From Pantoea stewartii subsp. stewartii (GTDB taxonomy: Bacteria; Pseudomonadota; Gammaproteobacteria; Enterobacterales; Enterobacteriaceae), in the NCBI RefSeq assembly GCF_008801695.1, contig NZ_VZPF01000003.1:31183-95182 (forward strand): 64,000 nucleotides of DNA, given 5' to 3'. The notes below the pieces were generated by a model, which was not told the DNA's origin, did not search any database, and saw only the letters and a list, made by a program, of their open reading frames with translations. Position numbers and translations under genes: made by a program. Shown one piece after another: positions 27,279 through 38,728 of this stretch (position 1 is its first letter; every line of letters starts with the position of its first letter).

Positions 27279-27407
27279 TGATGATGTGATTGCCATCACA
27301 ATGAAACCAAACCAAATTATGGTCTGTCTCAGCAGGTGCCGTTTCGTTATAACAAACTCAATGGCAAGCGAGCTTAATGTTATATTCAGGCTGGACAGAT
27401 AAGATTC

Positions 27408-27438
27408 AAGGCGATAGCGCGACTGCTAGCGCCTTTTT
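27408..27438 (+). terminator. Terminator after folB
   Basis: AAGGCGATAGC and GCTAGCGCCTT pair with one mismatch around a 6-base loop, followed by a T run. Confidence 0.7.
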
Positions 27439-27471
27439 CATGGTTTTAAAACGGACAGAGGGAATACATTG

Positions 27472-28290
27472 ATGGCAGATATTCATCAGCTGTGGGTAGC
27501 TGCAATCCTGGGCGTGGTAGAAGGGCTGACCGAGTTTTTACCGGTCTCTTCCACCGGGCACATGATTATAGTGGGGCATTTGCTTGGCTTTGAGGGTGAC
27601 AAAGCCGAAACCTTTGAAGTCGTGATTCAGCTAGGCTCCATTCTGGCGGTAGTCGTGATGTTTTGGCGGCGTTTGTTTGGCCTGATCGGCATCCACTTTG
27701 GCGAAGTCAAACACGAAGGGACAGGAACCGGTCGCTTAACGCTGATTCATATCCTGCTGGGCATGATTCCTGCTGTCGTGATAGGGCTGGTCTTACACGA
27801 TCAAATTAAAACGCTGTTTAATCCGATAAATGTTATGTATGCGCTGGTGGTCGGCGGTTTGCTGCTGTTAGCGGCGGAATTCCTGAAGCCAAAACAGCCA
27901 AAATCCGTTGGCGTGGATGACATTACTTATCGTCAGGCGTTTATGATCGGCTGCTTCCAGTGTCTGGCGCTGTGGCCGGGCTTCTCGCGTTCAGGTGCCA
28001 CGATTTCAGGCGGGATGCTGATGGGCGTGAGTCGCTATGCGGCGTCCGAGTTCTCCTTTATCCTCGCCGTACCGATGATGATGGGGGCGACCGGGCTGGA
28101 TCTGTACAAGAGCCTGGGCTTCCTGAGCATGGCCGACTTCCCGATGTTTGCAGTGGGTTTTATCACTGCCTTTGTCGTCGCGATGATTGCGATCAAAGTG
28201 TTCCTGGAGCTGATCAAACGCATCTCTTTCGTATCGTTTGCGGTCTACCGCTTTATCGTAGCGACTGCGGTTTACATGCTGTTCACGTAA
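27472..28290 (+). CDS. uppP: Undecaprenyl-diphosphate phosphatase
   Basis: 272 residues from the ATG at 27472 (an in-frame TTG lies just before). It is a multi-pass membrane protein with the two catalytic signatures [15 protein letters not shown] (about 17-31) and [13 protein letters not shown] (about 170). It recycles the lipid carrier used for peptidoglycan and other envelope polymers and gives low-level bacitracin resistance (also called BacA). It is convergent with cca. Confidence 0.97.
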   Translation: MADIHQLWVAAILGVVEGLTEFLPVSSTGHMIIVGHLLGFEGDKAETFEVVIQLGSILAVVVMFWRRLFGLIGIHFGEVKHEGTGTGRLTLIHILLGMIPAVVIGLVLHDQIKTLFNPINVMYALVVGGLLLLAAEFLKPKQPKSVGVDDITYRQAFMIGCFQCLALWPGFSRSGATISGGMLMGVSRYAASEFSFILAVPMMMGATGLDLYKSLGFLSMADFPMFAVGFITAFVVAMIAIKVFLELIKRISFVSFAVYRFIVATAVYMLFT

Positions 28291-28294
28291 ACCC

Positions 28295-28320
28295 AACGCG
28301 GCCAGGTCACTGGCCGCGTT
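28295..28320. terminator. Hairpin between uppP and cca
   Basis: AACGCGGCCAG-GTCA-CTGGCCGCGTT is an 11-bp perfect stem that runs into the cca stop codon. It lacks a long T tract but probably ends both convergent genes. Confidence 0.7.
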
Positions 28321-29536
28321 AACCTCTGCCTTCGGCAACGGCGTCGATGCGGCGCCGCGTCAGCTCTTCCCGCACCGCACTCCCTTTAAAGCCCGCCTCA
28401 ACCACCGCTTTCGATGACACGGCCTGCGCCCGCGCAAATGCGCGCCGCAGATAGTCGCCCTGTGGATACGGCATGCTGGCGAGCCCACCGCGCCCACGGG
28501 CATCGGCTTCGCTACACAGCGCCAGTTGATGCACGCGTTCAGGTTTACGCCAGGCGTCGAGACGGTCAAATAACGCCACAATCGCCTCAGAAGGCAACTG
28601 CTCAATGGTGTGCATCGTGTCGTGGAATTCGGTTACCAGCAGGGCTAAATCGCGAATGGCATTCGGCACGCGCAAACGCTCACAGAGTGCGGCAACCAGC
28701 GGCACGCCGGCGGGGCCATGACCGCGATGGCTGGGCCACTTTTCAACGGGCGTTAACGCTTTGCCTACATCGTGAAACAGCGTGGCAAAACGTACATCAA
28801 TGGCCTCACTTAAGGCGGCGGAGAGCGTCAATGCCATCAGCGTATGCACGCCCGTGTCAATTTCAGGATGCCATCTGGCGGGGGCGGGGATGCCATAAAG
28901 GTTATCGATTTCCGGGAACAGCACCTTCAGGGCACCGCAGTCACGCAGCACCTGAAAATAGACCTGAGGATTATGCGAGGACAGCGCTTTTTCGGTCTCT
29001 TTCCACACGCGCTCAGCGGTAAGATCGGCCAGCTCGCCGCTCTCCACCATTTGCCGCATCAGCGCCTGGGTTTCATCGGCAATGCGAAAGTTAAGGTGGG
29101 CAAAGCGCGCAGCAAATCGCGCCACGCGCAGCACGCGCAGCGGATCTTCACTAAAGGCTTCTGAAACGTGGCGCAGCAGTCGGTCAGCAATATCCTGTTG
29201 CCCCTGGTAGGGATCATAGAGCGTGCCGTTTTCATCGCGGGCGATGGCGTTGATCGTCAGATCGCGGCGTTGTAAATCCTGCTCCAGCGTGACGTCCGGG
29301 GCCGACCAGGTGGTAAAACCGGTATAGCCTTTGCCGTTTTTGCGTTCGGTGCGCGCCAGTGCATATTCTTCGCGGCTGTCAGGATGCAGAAACACCGGAA
29401 AATCGCGGCCCACCTGATGATAGCCCTGTTCCAGCATGCTTTCTGGCGTTGCGCCCACGACCACCCAGTCTTTGTCTTTAACCGGCAATTTCAACAACGC
29501 ATCACGCACCGCACCGCCAACAAGAAACGTCTTCAC
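28319..29536 (-). CDS. cca: CCA tRNA nucleotidyltransferase
   Basis: 405 residues from the GTG at 29536, which has TGGAG upstream. The open frame reaches 29608, but [16 protein letters not shown] homology (here [15 protein letters not shown]) sets the start. Landmarks are the nucleotidyltransferase GGAVRD and the DKDWVVVG segment, the RRDLTINA motif, [16 protein letters not shown] and the HD domain ([10 protein letters not shown]). It adds and repairs the 3' CCA of tRNAs, and in gammaproteobacteria also has phosphodiesterase activity. Confidence 0.97.
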   Translation of the reverse strand: MKTFLVGGAVRDALLKLPVKDKDWVVVGATPESMLEQGYHQVGRDFPVFLHPDSREEYALARTERKNGKGYTGFTTWSAPDVTLEQDLQRRDLTINAIARDENGTLYDPYQGQQDIADRLLRHVSEAFSEDPLRVLRVARFAARFAHLNFRIADETQALMRQMVESGELADLTAERVWKETEKALSSHNPQVYFQVLRDCGALKVLFPEIDNLYGIPAPARWHPEIDTGVHTLMALTLSAALSEAIDVRFATLFHDVGKALTPVEKWPSHRGHGPAGVPLVAALCERLRVPNAIRDLALLVTEFHDTMHTIEQLPSEAIVALFDRLDAWRKPERVHQLALCSEADARGRGGLASMPYPQGDYLRRAFARAQAVSSKAVVEAGFKGSAVREELTRRRIDAVAEGRG

Positions 29537-29695
29537 GCACCACTCCAGAGATAAATAAGCGACCTGCGCGTCTGCGGGCGTCCTGCACCTGAATTCAGAC
29601 GGGCACAACCCTTATTGTTACACAAATTCGACATATTGCAGACAGGCCAAAAAGGGCATCTTACGATCCCCTTTTGCAGCGAGCGGTGGAAAAGG

Positions 29696-30316
29696 TTAGT
29701 TCATCCAGCGATCGTTTTTCTTGCGACGCGGCACCATATGCGGCAGCAACAGACCCAGCAGCAGGCCCACGCCGAGCACGCCGCCACCGTACATAAACCA
29801 CTGCATGATGATCGTGCGCTGTTTGTCATCCAGCTGAACGTTAGCGGCATTGACCTTCTTCTGGGCCACAATCAGTTCGTTCTTCAGCTTCTGATTTTGC
29901 TCTTTCAGCCCATTGATGACGCTGTCGCTGCTGGCCACTTTATTCTGCATCTCGGCCGTGCGCTGGTTCCAGCTGTTGTCAATGTTCGCTAACTTAGCTG
30001 TCAGGTCTTTAACCTGTTGTTCTAACTGAGGCACCCGGGTGCGCAGGCTGGGATTTTCACTCAACTGCGACAGGGGAATCCAGACGGTGCGGCCTTCCGC
30101 ATCGCGCACCTGGCCATATTTGGTGGCGTCATTGGTTTGTAGCAGTTCGACCTGTTCACCCGCGTTCAGCTTACCGAGCAGGCGAAACTGGTCGCCGGGG
30201 CCGCTGCGAACCCAGGTGGATAATTCGTCAGAAACATAGCGTTTTTGATCGGCATGAGCAGGTGTAAGGGCGCTGAGGGCCAGCAAAGTGATTCCAGCAA
30301 GTGTGATTTTTTTCAT
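29696..30316 (-). CDS. ygiM: SH3-domain envelope protein YgiM (TIGR04211 family)
   Basis: 206 residues, same as E. coli YgiM. A signal peptide (MKKITLAGITLLALSALTPAHA) is followed by a bacterial SH3 domain (about 25-90, DELSTWVRSGPGDQFR and NAGEQVELL). A periplasmic coiled coil (about 95-165) precedes one C-terminal transmembrane segment and a basic tail. It may bind peptidoglycan. Its precise function is not established. It is divergent from ygiF. Confidence 0.93.
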   Translation of the reverse strand: MKKITLAGITLLALSALTPAHADQKRYVSDELSTWVRSGPGDQFRLLGKLNAGEQVELLQTNDATKYGQVRDAEGRTVWIPLSQLSENPSLRTRVPQLEQQVKDLTAKLANIDNSWNQRTAEMQNKVASSDSVINGLKEQNQKLKNELIVAQKKVNAANVQLDDKQRTIIMQWFMYGGGVLGVGLLLGLLLPHMVPRRKKNDRWMN

Positions 30317-30580
30317 TCGATTTCGTTTTGTTTAAAAATAAAGATAATTTACCGGCACAGTCTGTAGAGGCTTCGCATAAATCTGAATGAGAACTATCCT
30401 GGTCTCATAAGAGTGCGAAAAGGCGAGCGAAAGCAGAAAGAAACCAGAGACAGCAAGGCTTCTGTGCATTACTCTTCGCCTGAAAACCCGCATCTTCGGC
30501 TCAGTGGATGCAGCAGAAGATAACCTTAAACGGGCAGGGAATATATCCTCAAGTGCCAGCGACGTAGTGAATAAAAAAAT

Positions 30581-31891
30581 ATGACCATTGAGATTGAGCT
30601 TAAGTTCATTGCAAAACCCAACGCTGCCGGGAAACTGGCAGAGAGGCTGGCGGCTTTTCCGCATCAGCATCAGGCAGCGCGCCAGCTGACCAATATCTAT
30701 TTTGAAACCGACGATAACCAGTTACGACGGTGGAACATGGGCTTACGTATTCGCGGCGTGGACCAGCGTTACGAAATGACGCTGAAAACGGCCGGCAGTA
30801 CGCTGGGCGGTTTACATCAGCGCGGCGAATACAACGTTGACCTGACGGAACCTACGCTGGATATCAGCCGTCTGCCCGCCGACATCTGGCCAGAGGGAAC
30901 GGATATCGCGGCCTTGCAGCAGCGCCTGAACCCGCTGTTCAGCACGCATTTTGACCGTGAAATCTGGCTGGTGACGGCAGGTAAGAGCGAAGTGGAAATC
31001 GCGTTCGATAAAGGCGAGGTCGCGGCCGGTGAGCATCAGGACGCGCTGTCAGAAGTCGAACTGGAGTTAAAAAGCGGTGAGCGCAGCGATATGCTGGCGT
31101 TTGCGCAGCAGCTGATTGCCGTGGGCGACCTGCGTATGGGCAGCCTGAGCAAAGCGGCACGCGGCTATCAGCTGGCGAAAGGTAACCTTCCACGTGAATT
31201 ACGTGCTTTTCCGCTTTTGAAAGCCGGACCGAAGGCGACGGTGGAAGCTGGCATGGTGGCGGCAATGGCCGCTGGCCTGGAGCACTGGCAATATCATGAA
31301 GAAGTGTGGTTACGGGGCAATAAGCGCGCGCGGGAATCAGTACGTGAAGCGCTGGACGTGCTGCGCCAGGCCTTTGCGCTCTTTGGTGCGTTAGTGCCGC
31401 GTAAGGCCAGTAGCGATCTGCGTCAGAAGCTGACGACGCTGGAAGAAACGCTGCTGAATGAAGACGTGGATGCAGACAGCTTCTGCTTCTCTACTCGCTC
31501 CGTAGAAACCCAGTTAGCACTTACTCACTGGCTGGCTGAGGCACAATGGACGCCGTGGATTGATCAGAAGGGGCAAGCCAAGCTGCAAGGTTCCTTCAAG
31601 CGCTTCGGCGATATCATGCTGGGCCGCATTAATGCCGATCTGAAAGAAACCTTTGCCACCATTCATCAGGCGAATGAATATCAGGACAAAGCCACGCGTC
31701 TCGATCGACAATTACTGGCCGTTCATTTGCTGGCGGGCGCTTACTCGCCGGACGCGGTAGAGCACTGGCTGGCCCCGTGGCAGCAGCTACAGCGCGCCAT
31801 ACACGAAAAGCAGCACGTCAGCTTAGACGGCTTAACCGCGCAGGCAATGAAACAACCGCCGTTCTGGTTAACCAGCAGCTCGCCGCGCTGA
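30581..31891 (+). CDS. ygiF: Inorganic triphosphatase (CYTH-CHAD domains)
   Basis: 436 residues (E. coli 433). The CYTH tunnel begins with the EIELKF signature (ExExK) at residues 3-8 and spans about 1-200. A CHAD domain rich in His, Arg and Lys follows (about 220-430). It hydrolyses inorganic triphosphate. The stop of this gene lies 29 bp before glnE, so the two are probably co-transcribed, as in E. coli. Confidence 0.95.
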   Translation: MTIEIELKFIAKPNAAGKLAERLAAFPHQHQAARQLTNIYFETDDNQLRRWNMGLRIRGVDQRYEMTLKTAGSTLGGLHQRGEYNVDLTEPTLDISRLPADIWPEGTDIAALQQRLNPLFSTHFDREIWLVTAGKSEVEIAFDKGEVAAGEHQDALSEVELELKSGERSDMLAFAQQLIAVGDLRMGSLSKAARGYQLAKGNLPRELRAFPLLKAGPKATVEAGMVAAMAAGLEHWQYHEEVWLRGNKRARESVREALDVLRQAFALFGALVPRKASSDLRQKLTTLEETLLNEDVDADSFCFSTRSVETQLALTHWLAEAQWTPWIDQKGQAKLQGSFKRFGDIMLGRINADLKETFATIHQANEYQDKATRLDRQLLAVHLLAGAYSPDAVEHWLAPWQQLQRAIHEKQHVSLDGLTAQAMKQPPFWLTSSSPR

Positions 31892-31920
31892 ATCTAACAG
31901 CACGCTATCAGGGAGAGAAC

Positions 31921-34773
31921 ATGTTGCCAGCCTTACCTACCGTATTGCGTACTCAGGCCGAGCGGGCGGTCGAACAGTCAGGTCTTACCGGTTCTGCTCT
32001 TACGGAAGAGCAACTTGCCGGTCTGGCCTTCAGCGATTTCGTGCTCGACAACCTGCAGCAGAACCCGGACTGGTGGCAGGCGATCGCTGACCGCTCGCCT
32101 CAGCATGAAGAGTGGCGGCACTACGCGCAGTGGCTAAGTGGTGACATGGCGGCGGCAGACAGCGAAGCCAGTCTGATGCGCGTGCTGCGCCTGTTTCGGC
32201 GTCGGATGCTGGTGCGCATTGCCTGGATGCAGTGCCTGCATCACGCCAGCACAGAACAGACGTTGCAACAGCTGAGTGTACTGGCGGAGGTCCTGATCAG
32301 TGCGGCGCGTGACTGGGTTTATCAGGACTGCTGTCGTGAGTTTGGCACGCCCTGTAATGCCGCGGGTGAGCCTCAGCCGCTGCTGATCCTGGGCATGGGA
32401 AAACTGGGCGGCGGCGAGCTGAATTTCTCCTCTGATATCGATTTAATTTTTGTCTGGCCCGATAACGGCAGTACCCGTGGCGGTCGGCGTGAACTCGACA
32501 ATGCGCAATTTTTTACCCGTATGGGGCAGCGCCTGATCAAGGTGCTCGATCAGCCCACCGCGGACGGGTTTGTTTACCGGGTGGATATGCGTTTACGGCC
32601 CTTTGGCGACAGTGGGCCGCTGGTGATGAGCTTTGCCGCGCTGGAAGATTATTACCAGGAGCAGGGGCGCGACTGGGAACGCTATGCCATGGTGAAAGCC
32701 CGACTGATGGGCGATGATCAGGATCGCTGGAGCCAGGAGTTGCAGCAGATGCTGCGGCCGTTTGTCTATCGCCGCTATATTGATTTCAGCGTGATTCAGT
32801 CGTTACGTAACATGAAGGCGATGATCTCACGTGAAGTGCGCCGCCGTGGCCTGAAAAATAACATTAAGCTGGGGGCGGGCGGCATCCGCGAAACGGAGTT
32901 TATCGTCCAGGTCTTTCAACTGATTCGCGGTGGACGTGAGCGCTCGCTTCAGCTCAGAGCCTTGCTGCCCACGATTTCCGCCATTGAATCCCTGGGCTTA
33001 CTGCCACCGGAGCAGGTTGCTGCACTGCGCGAGGCCTACCTGTTTTTGCGGCGGCTGGAAAACCTGCTGCAAAGCCTGGCCGATGAACAAACGCAAACGC
33101 TGCCGGAAGATGCACTGCACCGCGCCCGACTGGCCTGGGCGATGCAGTGTCAGGACTGGTCAGAACTTAGCGCAAAACTGGATACGCACATGGCCGCCGT
33201 GCGGGCAATCTTTGACGAGCTGATTGGTGAAGATTCGCCGGATGTTGGCGATCAACCGGAGCTGGCCGATTTTAATATGCTCTGGCAGGACAGTCTGGAA
33301 GACAGCGAGCTGGCCCCGCTGGTTCCTCAACTGGACGCGGAACACTGTCAGGCGCTCAATCAGTCACTGGAAGCGTTTCGTCAGGATATCAGCCGCCGTT
33401 CCATTGGTCCGCGCGGTCGTCAGGCACTGGATCAGCTGATGCCGCGCCTGCTGAGCGAAGTCTGTCTGCGCAGCGATGCGGCCGTCACCTTTAGCCGGCT
33501 GGCACCGCTGCTGCTCAGCGTGCTGACGCGCAGTACCTATCTGGAGCTGCTGACGGAATATCACGGAGCCCTGCGGCACCTGATCCGTCTGTGTGCAGCC
33601 TCGCCGATGGTGGCAAGCCAGCTGGCGCATTATCCGCTGCTGCTGGATGAGCTTCTCGATCCCGCCACGCTGTATCAGCCCACCGCGACGGATGCCTATC
33701 GTGATGAACTGCGCCAGTACCTGATGCGCATTCCCGCCGACGATGAAGAGCAACAGCTTGAAGCGTTACGCCAGTTTAAACAGGCGCAGATGTTACGCAT
33801 CGCGGCAGCCGACATTGCAGGGACGTTGCCGGTGATGAAAGTGAGCGATCACTTAACCTGGCTGGCCGAAGCCATCATTGAATCGGTGGTGCAACAGGCC
33901 TGGAATATGATGGTGCAGCGTTACGGTCGGCCTTCGCATCTGGGGCAGGAGCACGAGCGGGGTTTTACCGTGCTGGGCTATGGCAAGCTGGGTGGATGGG
34001 AGCTGGGTTACAGCTCCGATCTTGATCTGGTTTTTCTGCACGACTGCCCGCTGGACGCGGTGACCCAGGGCGAACGCAGCATTGACGGCCGACAGTTTTA
34101 TCTGCGGCTGGCGCAGCGCATCATGCACCTGTTTAGCACCCGCACCTCGTCCGGGATTTTGTACGAAGTGGATGCGCGCCTGCGTCCTTCCGGTGCGGCG
34201 GGCATGCTGGTCAGCACGTTCGACGCTTTTGATGACTATCAACGTAACGAAGCTTGGACGTGGGAACACCAGGCGCTGGTGCGTGCCCGGGTTGTCTTCG
34301 GTGAGCCCGCCCTGAGCGAACGTTTCAACGCCATTCGCCGGGCGATTCTCTGCCTGCCCCGTGAACCGGTGGCGTTGCAAACCGAGGTCAGGGAGATGCG
34401 TGATAAAATGCGCGCGCATCTGAGCAATAAGCATAAAGGGCGCTGGGAGATCAAAACCGACGAAGGCGGCATTACCGATATCGAGTTTATTGCCCAATAT
34501 CTCGTACTGCGCTATGCCGCAGCAGAGCCTGCCTTAACGCGCTGGTCGGACAATGTGCGGATCTTTGAACTGATGGCAAACCATCAAAAAATGGCAGACG
34601 ACGAAGCGGCGGCGTTAACCCATGCCTATGTCACGCTGCGCGATGCCTTGCACCATCTGGCGCTGCAGGCGCTGCCGGGACACGTCGAACCGGATGCCTT
34701 TGCGCAGGAAAGAGCGTCGGTCAACGCCAGCTGGCAGCGGTGGTTGCAGTCAGCAGAATCTCTCACGGCGTGA
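31921..34773 (+). CDS. glnE: Bifunctional glutamine synthetase adenylyltransferase/deadenylylase
   Basis: 950 residues from the ATG at 31921, which follows GGGAGAG. A longer frame from 31777 lies inside ygiF and is not used. Two nucleotidyltransferase domains are visible: the N-terminal deadenylylase ([20 protein letters not shown]) and the C-terminal adenylylase ([20 protein letters not shown]). It switches glutamine synthetase off and on in response to PII and glutamine. Confidence 0.97.
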   Translation: MLPALPTVLRTQAERAVEQSGLTGSALTEEQLAGLAFSDFVLDNLQQNPDWWQAIADRSPQHEEWRHYAQWLSGDMAAADSEASLMRVLRLFRRRMLVRIAWMQCLHHASTEQTLQQLSVLAEVLISAARDWVYQDCCREFGTPCNAAGEPQPLLILGMGKLGGGELNFSSDIDLIFVWPDNGSTRGGRRELDNAQFFTRMGQRLIKVLDQPTADGFVYRVDMRLRPFGDSGPLVMSFAALEDYYQEQGRDWERYAMVKARLMGDDQDRWSQELQQMLRPFVYRRYIDFSVIQSLRNMKAMISREVRRRGLKNNIKLGAGGIRETEFIVQVFQLIRGGRERSLQLRALLPTISAIESLGLLPPEQVAALREAYLFLRRLENLLQSLADEQTQTLPEDALHRARLAWAMQCQDWSELSAKLDTHMAAVRAIFDELIGEDSPDVGDQPELADFNMLWQDSLEDSELAPLVPQLDAEHCQALNQSLEAFRQDISRRSIGPRGRQALDQLMPRLLSEVCLRSDAAVTFSRLAPLLLSVLTRSTYLELLTEYHGALRHLIRLCAASPMVASQLAHYPLLLDELLDPATLYQPTATDAYRDELRQYLMRIPADDEEQQLEALRQFKQAQMLRIAAADIAGTLPVMKVSDHLTWLAEAIIESVVQQAWNMMVQRYGRPSHLGQEHERGFTVLGYGKLGGWELGYSSDLDLVFLHDCPLDAVTQGERSIDGRQFYLRLAQRIMHLFSTRTSSGILYEVDARLRPSGAAGMLVSTFDAFDDYQRNEAWTWEHQALVRARVVFGEPALSERFNAIRRAILCLPREPVALQTEVREMRDKMRAHLSNKHKGRWEIKTDEGGITDIEFIAQYLVLRYAAAEPALTRWSDNVRIFELMANHQKMADDEAAALTHAYVTLRDALHHLALQALPGHVEPDAFAQERASVNASWQRWLQSAESLTA

Positions 34774-34834
34774 TGCTGATAGCAACTGTGCTATCATCCG
34801 CGCACTATTTTGAATGCAGTCTGGAGTGTCTGGA

Positions 34835-36259
34835 ATGAAAGTTACTCTGCCCGCGTTCGGCCAGGCTTCGGTACTGGTCGTTGGCGATGTCATGTTGGAT
34901 CGTTACTGGTATGGCCCTACCAGCCGTATTTCCCCTGAAGCCCCGGTGCCGGTGGTGAAAGTGGAGACCGTTGAAGAACGCCCTGGCGGCGCCGCTAACG
35001 TGGCGATGAATATTGCTGCGCTGGGTGCCGGTTCACGGTTGATCGGGCTGACCGGTGAGGACGATGCGGCTCAGGTCCTGAGTAAAACGCTTAAGGACGT
35101 TCGTGTTGACTGCAATTTTGTCACGTTAAAAAGCCATCCGACGATCACCAAACTGCGTGTGCTGTCCCGCAACCAGCAGCTTATCCGCCTGGATTTTGAA
35201 GAAGGTTTTGAGCAGGTTGATGCCGCACCGATGCACGAAAAAATGCGCCAGTCGCTGGCCAGCAGTGGCACGGTGGTGTTGTCGGATTACGGCAAAGGGG
35301 CGCTCGACAGCGTTCAGCAGATGATCACTCTGGCGCGTGAAGCCAGTGTGCCTGTTCTGATCGATCCGAAAGGCACCGATTTTGCCCGCTATCGCGGCGC
35401 GACGCTGCTGACGCCCAACCTGTCGGAATTTGAAGCTGTTGTCGGTAAATGCAGGACGGAGCAGGAAATTGTTGAACGCGGCATGAAACTGATTGCCGAT
35501 TGCGACCTTTCCGCGCTGCTGGTCACGCGTTCTGAGAATGGCATGTCGCTGCTACAGCCGGGGAAAGCGCCGCTGCACTTGCCCACGCAGGCACAGGAAG
35601 TGTTTGACGTTACCGGCGCCGGGGATACGGTGATTGGTGTGCTTGCTGCTGCTCTGGCGGCGGGGGATTCGCTGGAAGAAGCCTGTTTCCTGGCCAACGC
35701 GGCAGCCGGTGTGGTGGTGGGTAAACTGGGAACCTCAACCGTCAGCATCGTGGAGCTCGAAAACGCCATTCATGCCCGTCCGGAGCGCGGTTTTGGCATC
35801 ATGACCGAAGCGGAACTGAAAGAGGCCGTCGCTATGGCCCGTCAGCGCGGCGAAAAAGTGGTCATGACCAATGGCGTCTTCGACATTCTGCATGCCGGTC
35901 ATGTTTCCTACCTCGCAAACGCCCGTAAACTGGGCGATCGCCTGATTGTGGCGGTAAACAGCGATGCGTCGACGAAACGTCTTAAAGGCGACAGCCGTCC
36001 GGTGAATCCGCAGGAAAACCGGATGATCGTGCTGGGTGCGCTGGAAGCCGTAGACTGGGTCGTGCTGTTTGAAGAAGATACGCCGCAGCGTTTGATCGCC
36101 AGCATATTACCGGATTTACTGGTGAAAGGCGGGGATTACAAGCCGGAAGACATTGCAGGCAGTAAGGAAGTCTGGGCGAATGGCGGTGACGTGCGGGTGC
36201 TGAACTTTGAAGATGGCATTTCAACCACCAATATCATTAAAACCATTCGCGGCAACTGA
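34835..36259 (+). CDS. hldE: Bifunctional heptose 7-phosphate kinase / heptose 1-phosphate adenylyltransferase
   Basis: 474 residues from the ATG at 34835, preferred over 34814 because the family starts MKVTLPAF. The PfkB-like kinase domain (1 to about 320) ends with the [11 protein letters not shown] anion-hole motif. The nucleotidyltransferase domain has [16 protein letters not shown]. It makes ADP-heptose for the LPS inner core. Gene order ygiF-glnE-hldE matches E. coli. Confidence 0.97.
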   Translation: MKVTLPAFGQASVLVVGDVMLDRYWYGPTSRISPEAPVPVVKVETVEERPGGAANVAMNIAALGAGSRLIGLTGEDDAAQVLSKTLKDVRVDCNFVTLKSHPTITKLRVLSRNQQLIRLDFEEGFEQVDAAPMHEKMRQSLASSGTVVLSDYGKGALDSVQQMITLAREASVPVLIDPKGTDFARYRGATLLTPNLSEFEAVVGKCRTEQEIVERGMKLIADCDLSALLVTRSENGMSLLQPGKAPLHLPTQAQEVFDVTGAGDTVIGVLAAALAAGDSLEEACFLANAAAGVVVGKLGTSTVSIVELENAIHARPERGFGIMTEAELKEAVAMARQRGEKVVMTNGVFDILHAGHVSYLANARKLGDRLIVAVNSDASTKRLKGDSRPVNPQENRMIVLGALEAVDWVVLFEEDTPQRLIASILPDLLVKGGDYKPEDIAGSKEVWANGGDVRVLNFEDGISTTNIIKTIRGN

Positions 36260-36267
36260 GTCGTGAT

Positions 36268-36289
36268 GGCGGGAGCCTGCGCTCCCGCC
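36268..36289. terminator. Hairpin between hldE and ubiK
   Basis: GGCGGGAGC-CTGC-GCTCCCGCC is a 9-bp perfect stem between convergent genes. There is no T tract, so termination strength is uncertain. Confidence 0.5.
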
Positions 36290-36297
36290 AGCCAGCA

Positions 36298-36636
36298 TCA
36301 CTCGCCGGATTTATCCGCAGGGTTCGCCGCCGGGACAATCGCCGGTGCCGGGCCTGGCGTGGTGGGCACCGCTGGTGCAGACGATGCGGTCCCGGTTCCT
36401 TTGCTTTCCAGCTGGGCCAGACGTTGTTCCAGCGCCGCCAGTTTTTCCCGCGTACGCAGTAAAACCTGAGTCTGTACATCAAACTCTTCACGGTTGACCA
36501 GATCCATGCGGGTCAGCTGGGCCTGCAGAGTCTGCCGTATTTTCTTTTCAACATCATCGCCAAATTCACGAACTCCCTTCGGCAGCGCGTCATGAACCTG
36601 ACGGGCAATTTGTTCAATTTTTTTCGTGTCGATCAT
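36298..36636 (-). CDS. ubiK: Ubiquinone biosynthesis accessory factor UbiK
   Basis: 112 residues. The N-terminal amphipathic helix [19 protein letters not shown] leads to a coiled coil (about 60-80, [20 protein letters not shown]) and an Ala/Pro-rich tail. It is the former YqiC, which binds UbiJ and palmitoleic acid and supports aerobic ubiquinone synthesis. The disordered C-terminal tail is longer than the folded core requires. Confidence 0.92.
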   Translation of the reverse strand: MIDTKKIEQIARQVHDALPKGVREFGDDVEKKIRQTLQAQLTRMDLVNREEFDVQTQVLLRTREKLAALEQRLAQLESKGTGTASSAPAVPTTPGPAPAIVPAANPADKSGE

Positions 36637-36772
36637 GATGATTTCCTGGTTACGGGTTGCTGTGGCAGCATTTTACCAACGCTAGAGTCACTTAAGTGTA
36701 ATGCCTGAATTGAAAAGGTTAAACCTGAAATCCATAGCGCAAAAAAAGCTAAAGCAATAATGGCTTTGTGGA

Positions 36773-36801
36773 TTGCTGCCCTGACGGGGAAACGTTATAG
36801 T
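36773..36801 (+). promoter_or_regulatory. ribB promoter
   Basis: TTGCTG (36773-36778) and TATAGT (36796-36801) are separated by 17 bp, just before the FMN riboswitch. Confidence 0.7.
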
Positions 36802-36813
36802 TAAAACGCTTAT

Positions 36814-36955
36814 TCTCAGGGCGGGGCGAAATTCCCCACCGGCGGTAAATCAGCCCAGGCTGAAAGCCCGCGAGCGCTTCGCAGTAATGGTGAAGGTCAG
36901 CAGATCCGGTGTAATTCCGGGGCCGACGGTTAAAGTCCGGATGGGAGAGGGTAAC
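36814..36955 (+). ncRNA. FMN riboswitch (RFN element) of ribB
   Basis: The conserved blocks TTCTCAGGGCGGGGCGAAAT, CACCGGCGGTAAAT, CAGCAGATCCGGT, GGGGCCGACGGTTAAAGTCC and GGATGGGAGAGGGTAAC appear in order. FMN binding lowers ribB expression. The roughly 110 bases that follow, up to the start codon, are the expression platform. Confidence 0.97.
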
Positions 36956-37066
36956 GACATCTGTCAGGCATTATGTCTGTTTTGCGTCATTGCTACGTCT
37001 TTACGACGTCACTCCTAAGCTTGCCCTGATTCTGGTAACCCAACACATTTATAAGGTTTTATTACC

Positions 37067-37723
37067 ATGAATCAGACTCTACTTTCTGAATTTGGCACGC
37101 CGAAACAGCGTGTAGAACGTGCTATCGCAGCCTTACGCGAAGGCCGTGGTGTTATGGTTCTCGACGATGAGAATCGCGAAAACGAAGGTGACATGATTTT
37201 CGCCGCGGAAACCATGACCGTGGAGCAGATGGCGTTAACCATTCGTCACGGCAGCGGTATCGTTTGTCTGTGCCTGACTGAAGAGCGTCGCCAGCAACTG
37301 GCGCTGCCGATGATGGTGGAAAACAACACCAGCGCCTACGGCACCGGTTTCACCGTGACGATTGAAGCGGCAAAAGGCGTAACCACCGGCGTATCTGCTC
37401 AGGATCGTATTACCACTATCCGTGCCGCGATTGCCGATGACGCAAAACCTGAAGATTTAAACCGTCCGGGTCACGTCTTCCCGCTGCGTGCCCATGATGG
37501 TGGCGTTCTGACGCGCGGTGGCCACACCGAAGCCACTATCGATCTGGTGACGCTGGCAGGCTTCAAGCCCGCAGGCGTTCTGTGTGAACTGACCAACGAC
37601 GACGGTTCCATGGCGCATGCGCCGGAAGTGATCGCGTTCGCGAAACAACACGCCATGCCCGTCGTCACCATCGAAGATTTGGTAGCCTACCGTCGCGAAC
37701 ACGAAACGCGTCAGGCCAGCTAG
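37067..37723 (+). CDS. ribB: 3,4-dihydroxy-2-butanone 4-phosphate synthase
   Basis: 218 residues. The catalytic loop [16 protein letters not shown] (about 33-48) and the [10 protein letters not shown] and [18 protein letters not shown] segments are all present. It converts ribulose 5-phosphate to the four-carbon precursor of riboflavin. It is monocistronic behind an FMN riboswitch. Confidence 0.97.
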   Translation: MNQTLLSEFGTPKQRVERAIAALREGRGVMVLDDENRENEGDMIFAAETMTVEQMALTIRHGSGIVCLCLTEERRQQLALPMMVENNTSAYGTGFTVTIEAAKGVTTGVSAQDRITTIRAAIADDAKPEDLNRPGHVFPLRAHDGGVLTRGGHTEATIDLVTLAGFKPAGVLCELTNDDGSMAHAPEVIAFAKQHAMPVVTIEDLVAYRREHETRQAS

Positions 37724-37734
37724 TTTTCGTCTTA

Positions 37735-37758
37735 ATCAGGCCAGTTCTCTGGCCTGAT
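37735..37758 (+). terminator. Hairpin after ribB
   Basis: ATCAGGCCAG-TTCT-CTGGCCTGAT forms a 10-bp stem 12 bases after the stop codon. The following T tract is short. Confidence 0.65.
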
Positions 37759-37905
37759 CGTCTCGCCTTGTCCTGTCTGTGCGCTTCCTCAGTCCCTGCC
37801 ATTTTTATTCAAAATTTCTGACAGAGAACATCATGCTTATCCGCGTGATCACGCCGGTAAAAAGCGTATCGTGGTGTTCACAGAATGAACACATCAAGGA
37901 TCACT

Positions 37906-38688
37906 ATGAGTCAGGTTCGCATGCCGGCGCTGTTTTTGGGACACGGCAGCCCAATGAATGCCTTAGAAGAAAACCGCTATACCGCAGCCTGGCGTAAAGC
38001 CGGTGAAACCCTGCCACGGCCACGTGCGATTCTGGCGGTTTCGGCTCACTGGTACACACAGGGAACTGCCGTAACGGCGATGGACAATCCACGCACTATT
38101 CACGATTTTGGCGGCTTTCCTCAGGCGCTTTTTGATACCCGTTATTCCGCGCCGGGCTCACCCGCACTGGCGGAAGAGATTGCGGAACAGTTATCCCCGG
38201 TGCCGGTTCATCTGGATCACGCATGGGGATTGGATCATGGCTCGTGGGGCGTGCTGATTAAGATGTATCCCGACGCAGATATCCCGGTCGTCCAGCTCAG
38301 TATCGACAGCGGCAAGCCCGCCGCCTGGCATTTCGGGATGGGAAGAAAGCTGTCTGCGCTGCGCGATCGCGGCGTGATGATCGTCGCCAGCGGTAACGTG
38401 GTGCACAACCTGCGTAAAGTTCTCTGGGGCGGTGGCGAAGCTTACAGTTGGGCGACAGGGTTCAATAACTTCGTGCGGGACAATCTGGCGGTGCAGGCCG
38501 AGGCGGACTCACATCCGTTGGTGAGTTTTATGCAGCATCCGGATGCGGCCTTATCCAACCCGACGCCGGAACACTTCCTGCCATTGCTGTATGTGCTGGG
38601 TTCCCGTCACGCAGATGAGCCAGTGACCGTTCCGGTGGAAGGTATGGAGATGGGCGCAATCAGTATGTTGTCGGTACAGGTCGGTTAA
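37906..38688 (+). CDS. ygiD: LigB-type extradiol dioxygenase (YgiD)
   Basis: 260 residues from the ATG at 37906 (AAGGA upstream). An earlier ATG at 37885 has no clear ribosome site. The metal ligands lie in LFLGHGSPMN, SAHWYTQG and HAWGLDHGSWG. The C-terminus TPEHFLPLLYVLG is also typical. The E. coli homologue opens DOPA at the 4,5 position in vitro. The natural substrate is unknown. It is convergent with ygiC. Confidence 0.93.
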   Translation: MSQVRMPALFLGHGSPMNALEENRYTAAWRKAGETLPRPRAILAVSAHWYTQGTAVTAMDNPRTIHDFGGFPQALFDTRYSAPGSPALAEEIAEQLSPVPVHLDHAWGLDHGSWGVLIKMYPDADIPVVQLSIDSGKPAAWHFGMGRKLSALRDRGVMIVASGNVVHNLRKVLWGGGEAYSWATGFNNFVRDNLAVQAEADSHPLVSFMQHPDAALSNPTPEHFLPLLYVLGSRHADEPVTVPVEGMEMGAISMLSVQVG

Positions 38689-38697
38689 CGCGTAAGA

Positions 38698-38717
38698 CAG
38701 GCCAGCGAACTGGCCTG
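38698..38717. terminator. Hairpin between ygiD and ygiC
   Basis: CAGGCCAG-CGAA-CTGGCCTG is an 8-bp perfect stem between convergent genes. No T run follows on either side. Confidence 0.5.
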
Positions 38718-38728
38718 GAGATAAAAGG

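Noticed and set aside
31777..31920. Longer GlnE N-terminus
   Set aside because: The added 48 residues lie inside ygiF. The ATG at 31921 has the ribosome site and the family N-terminus.
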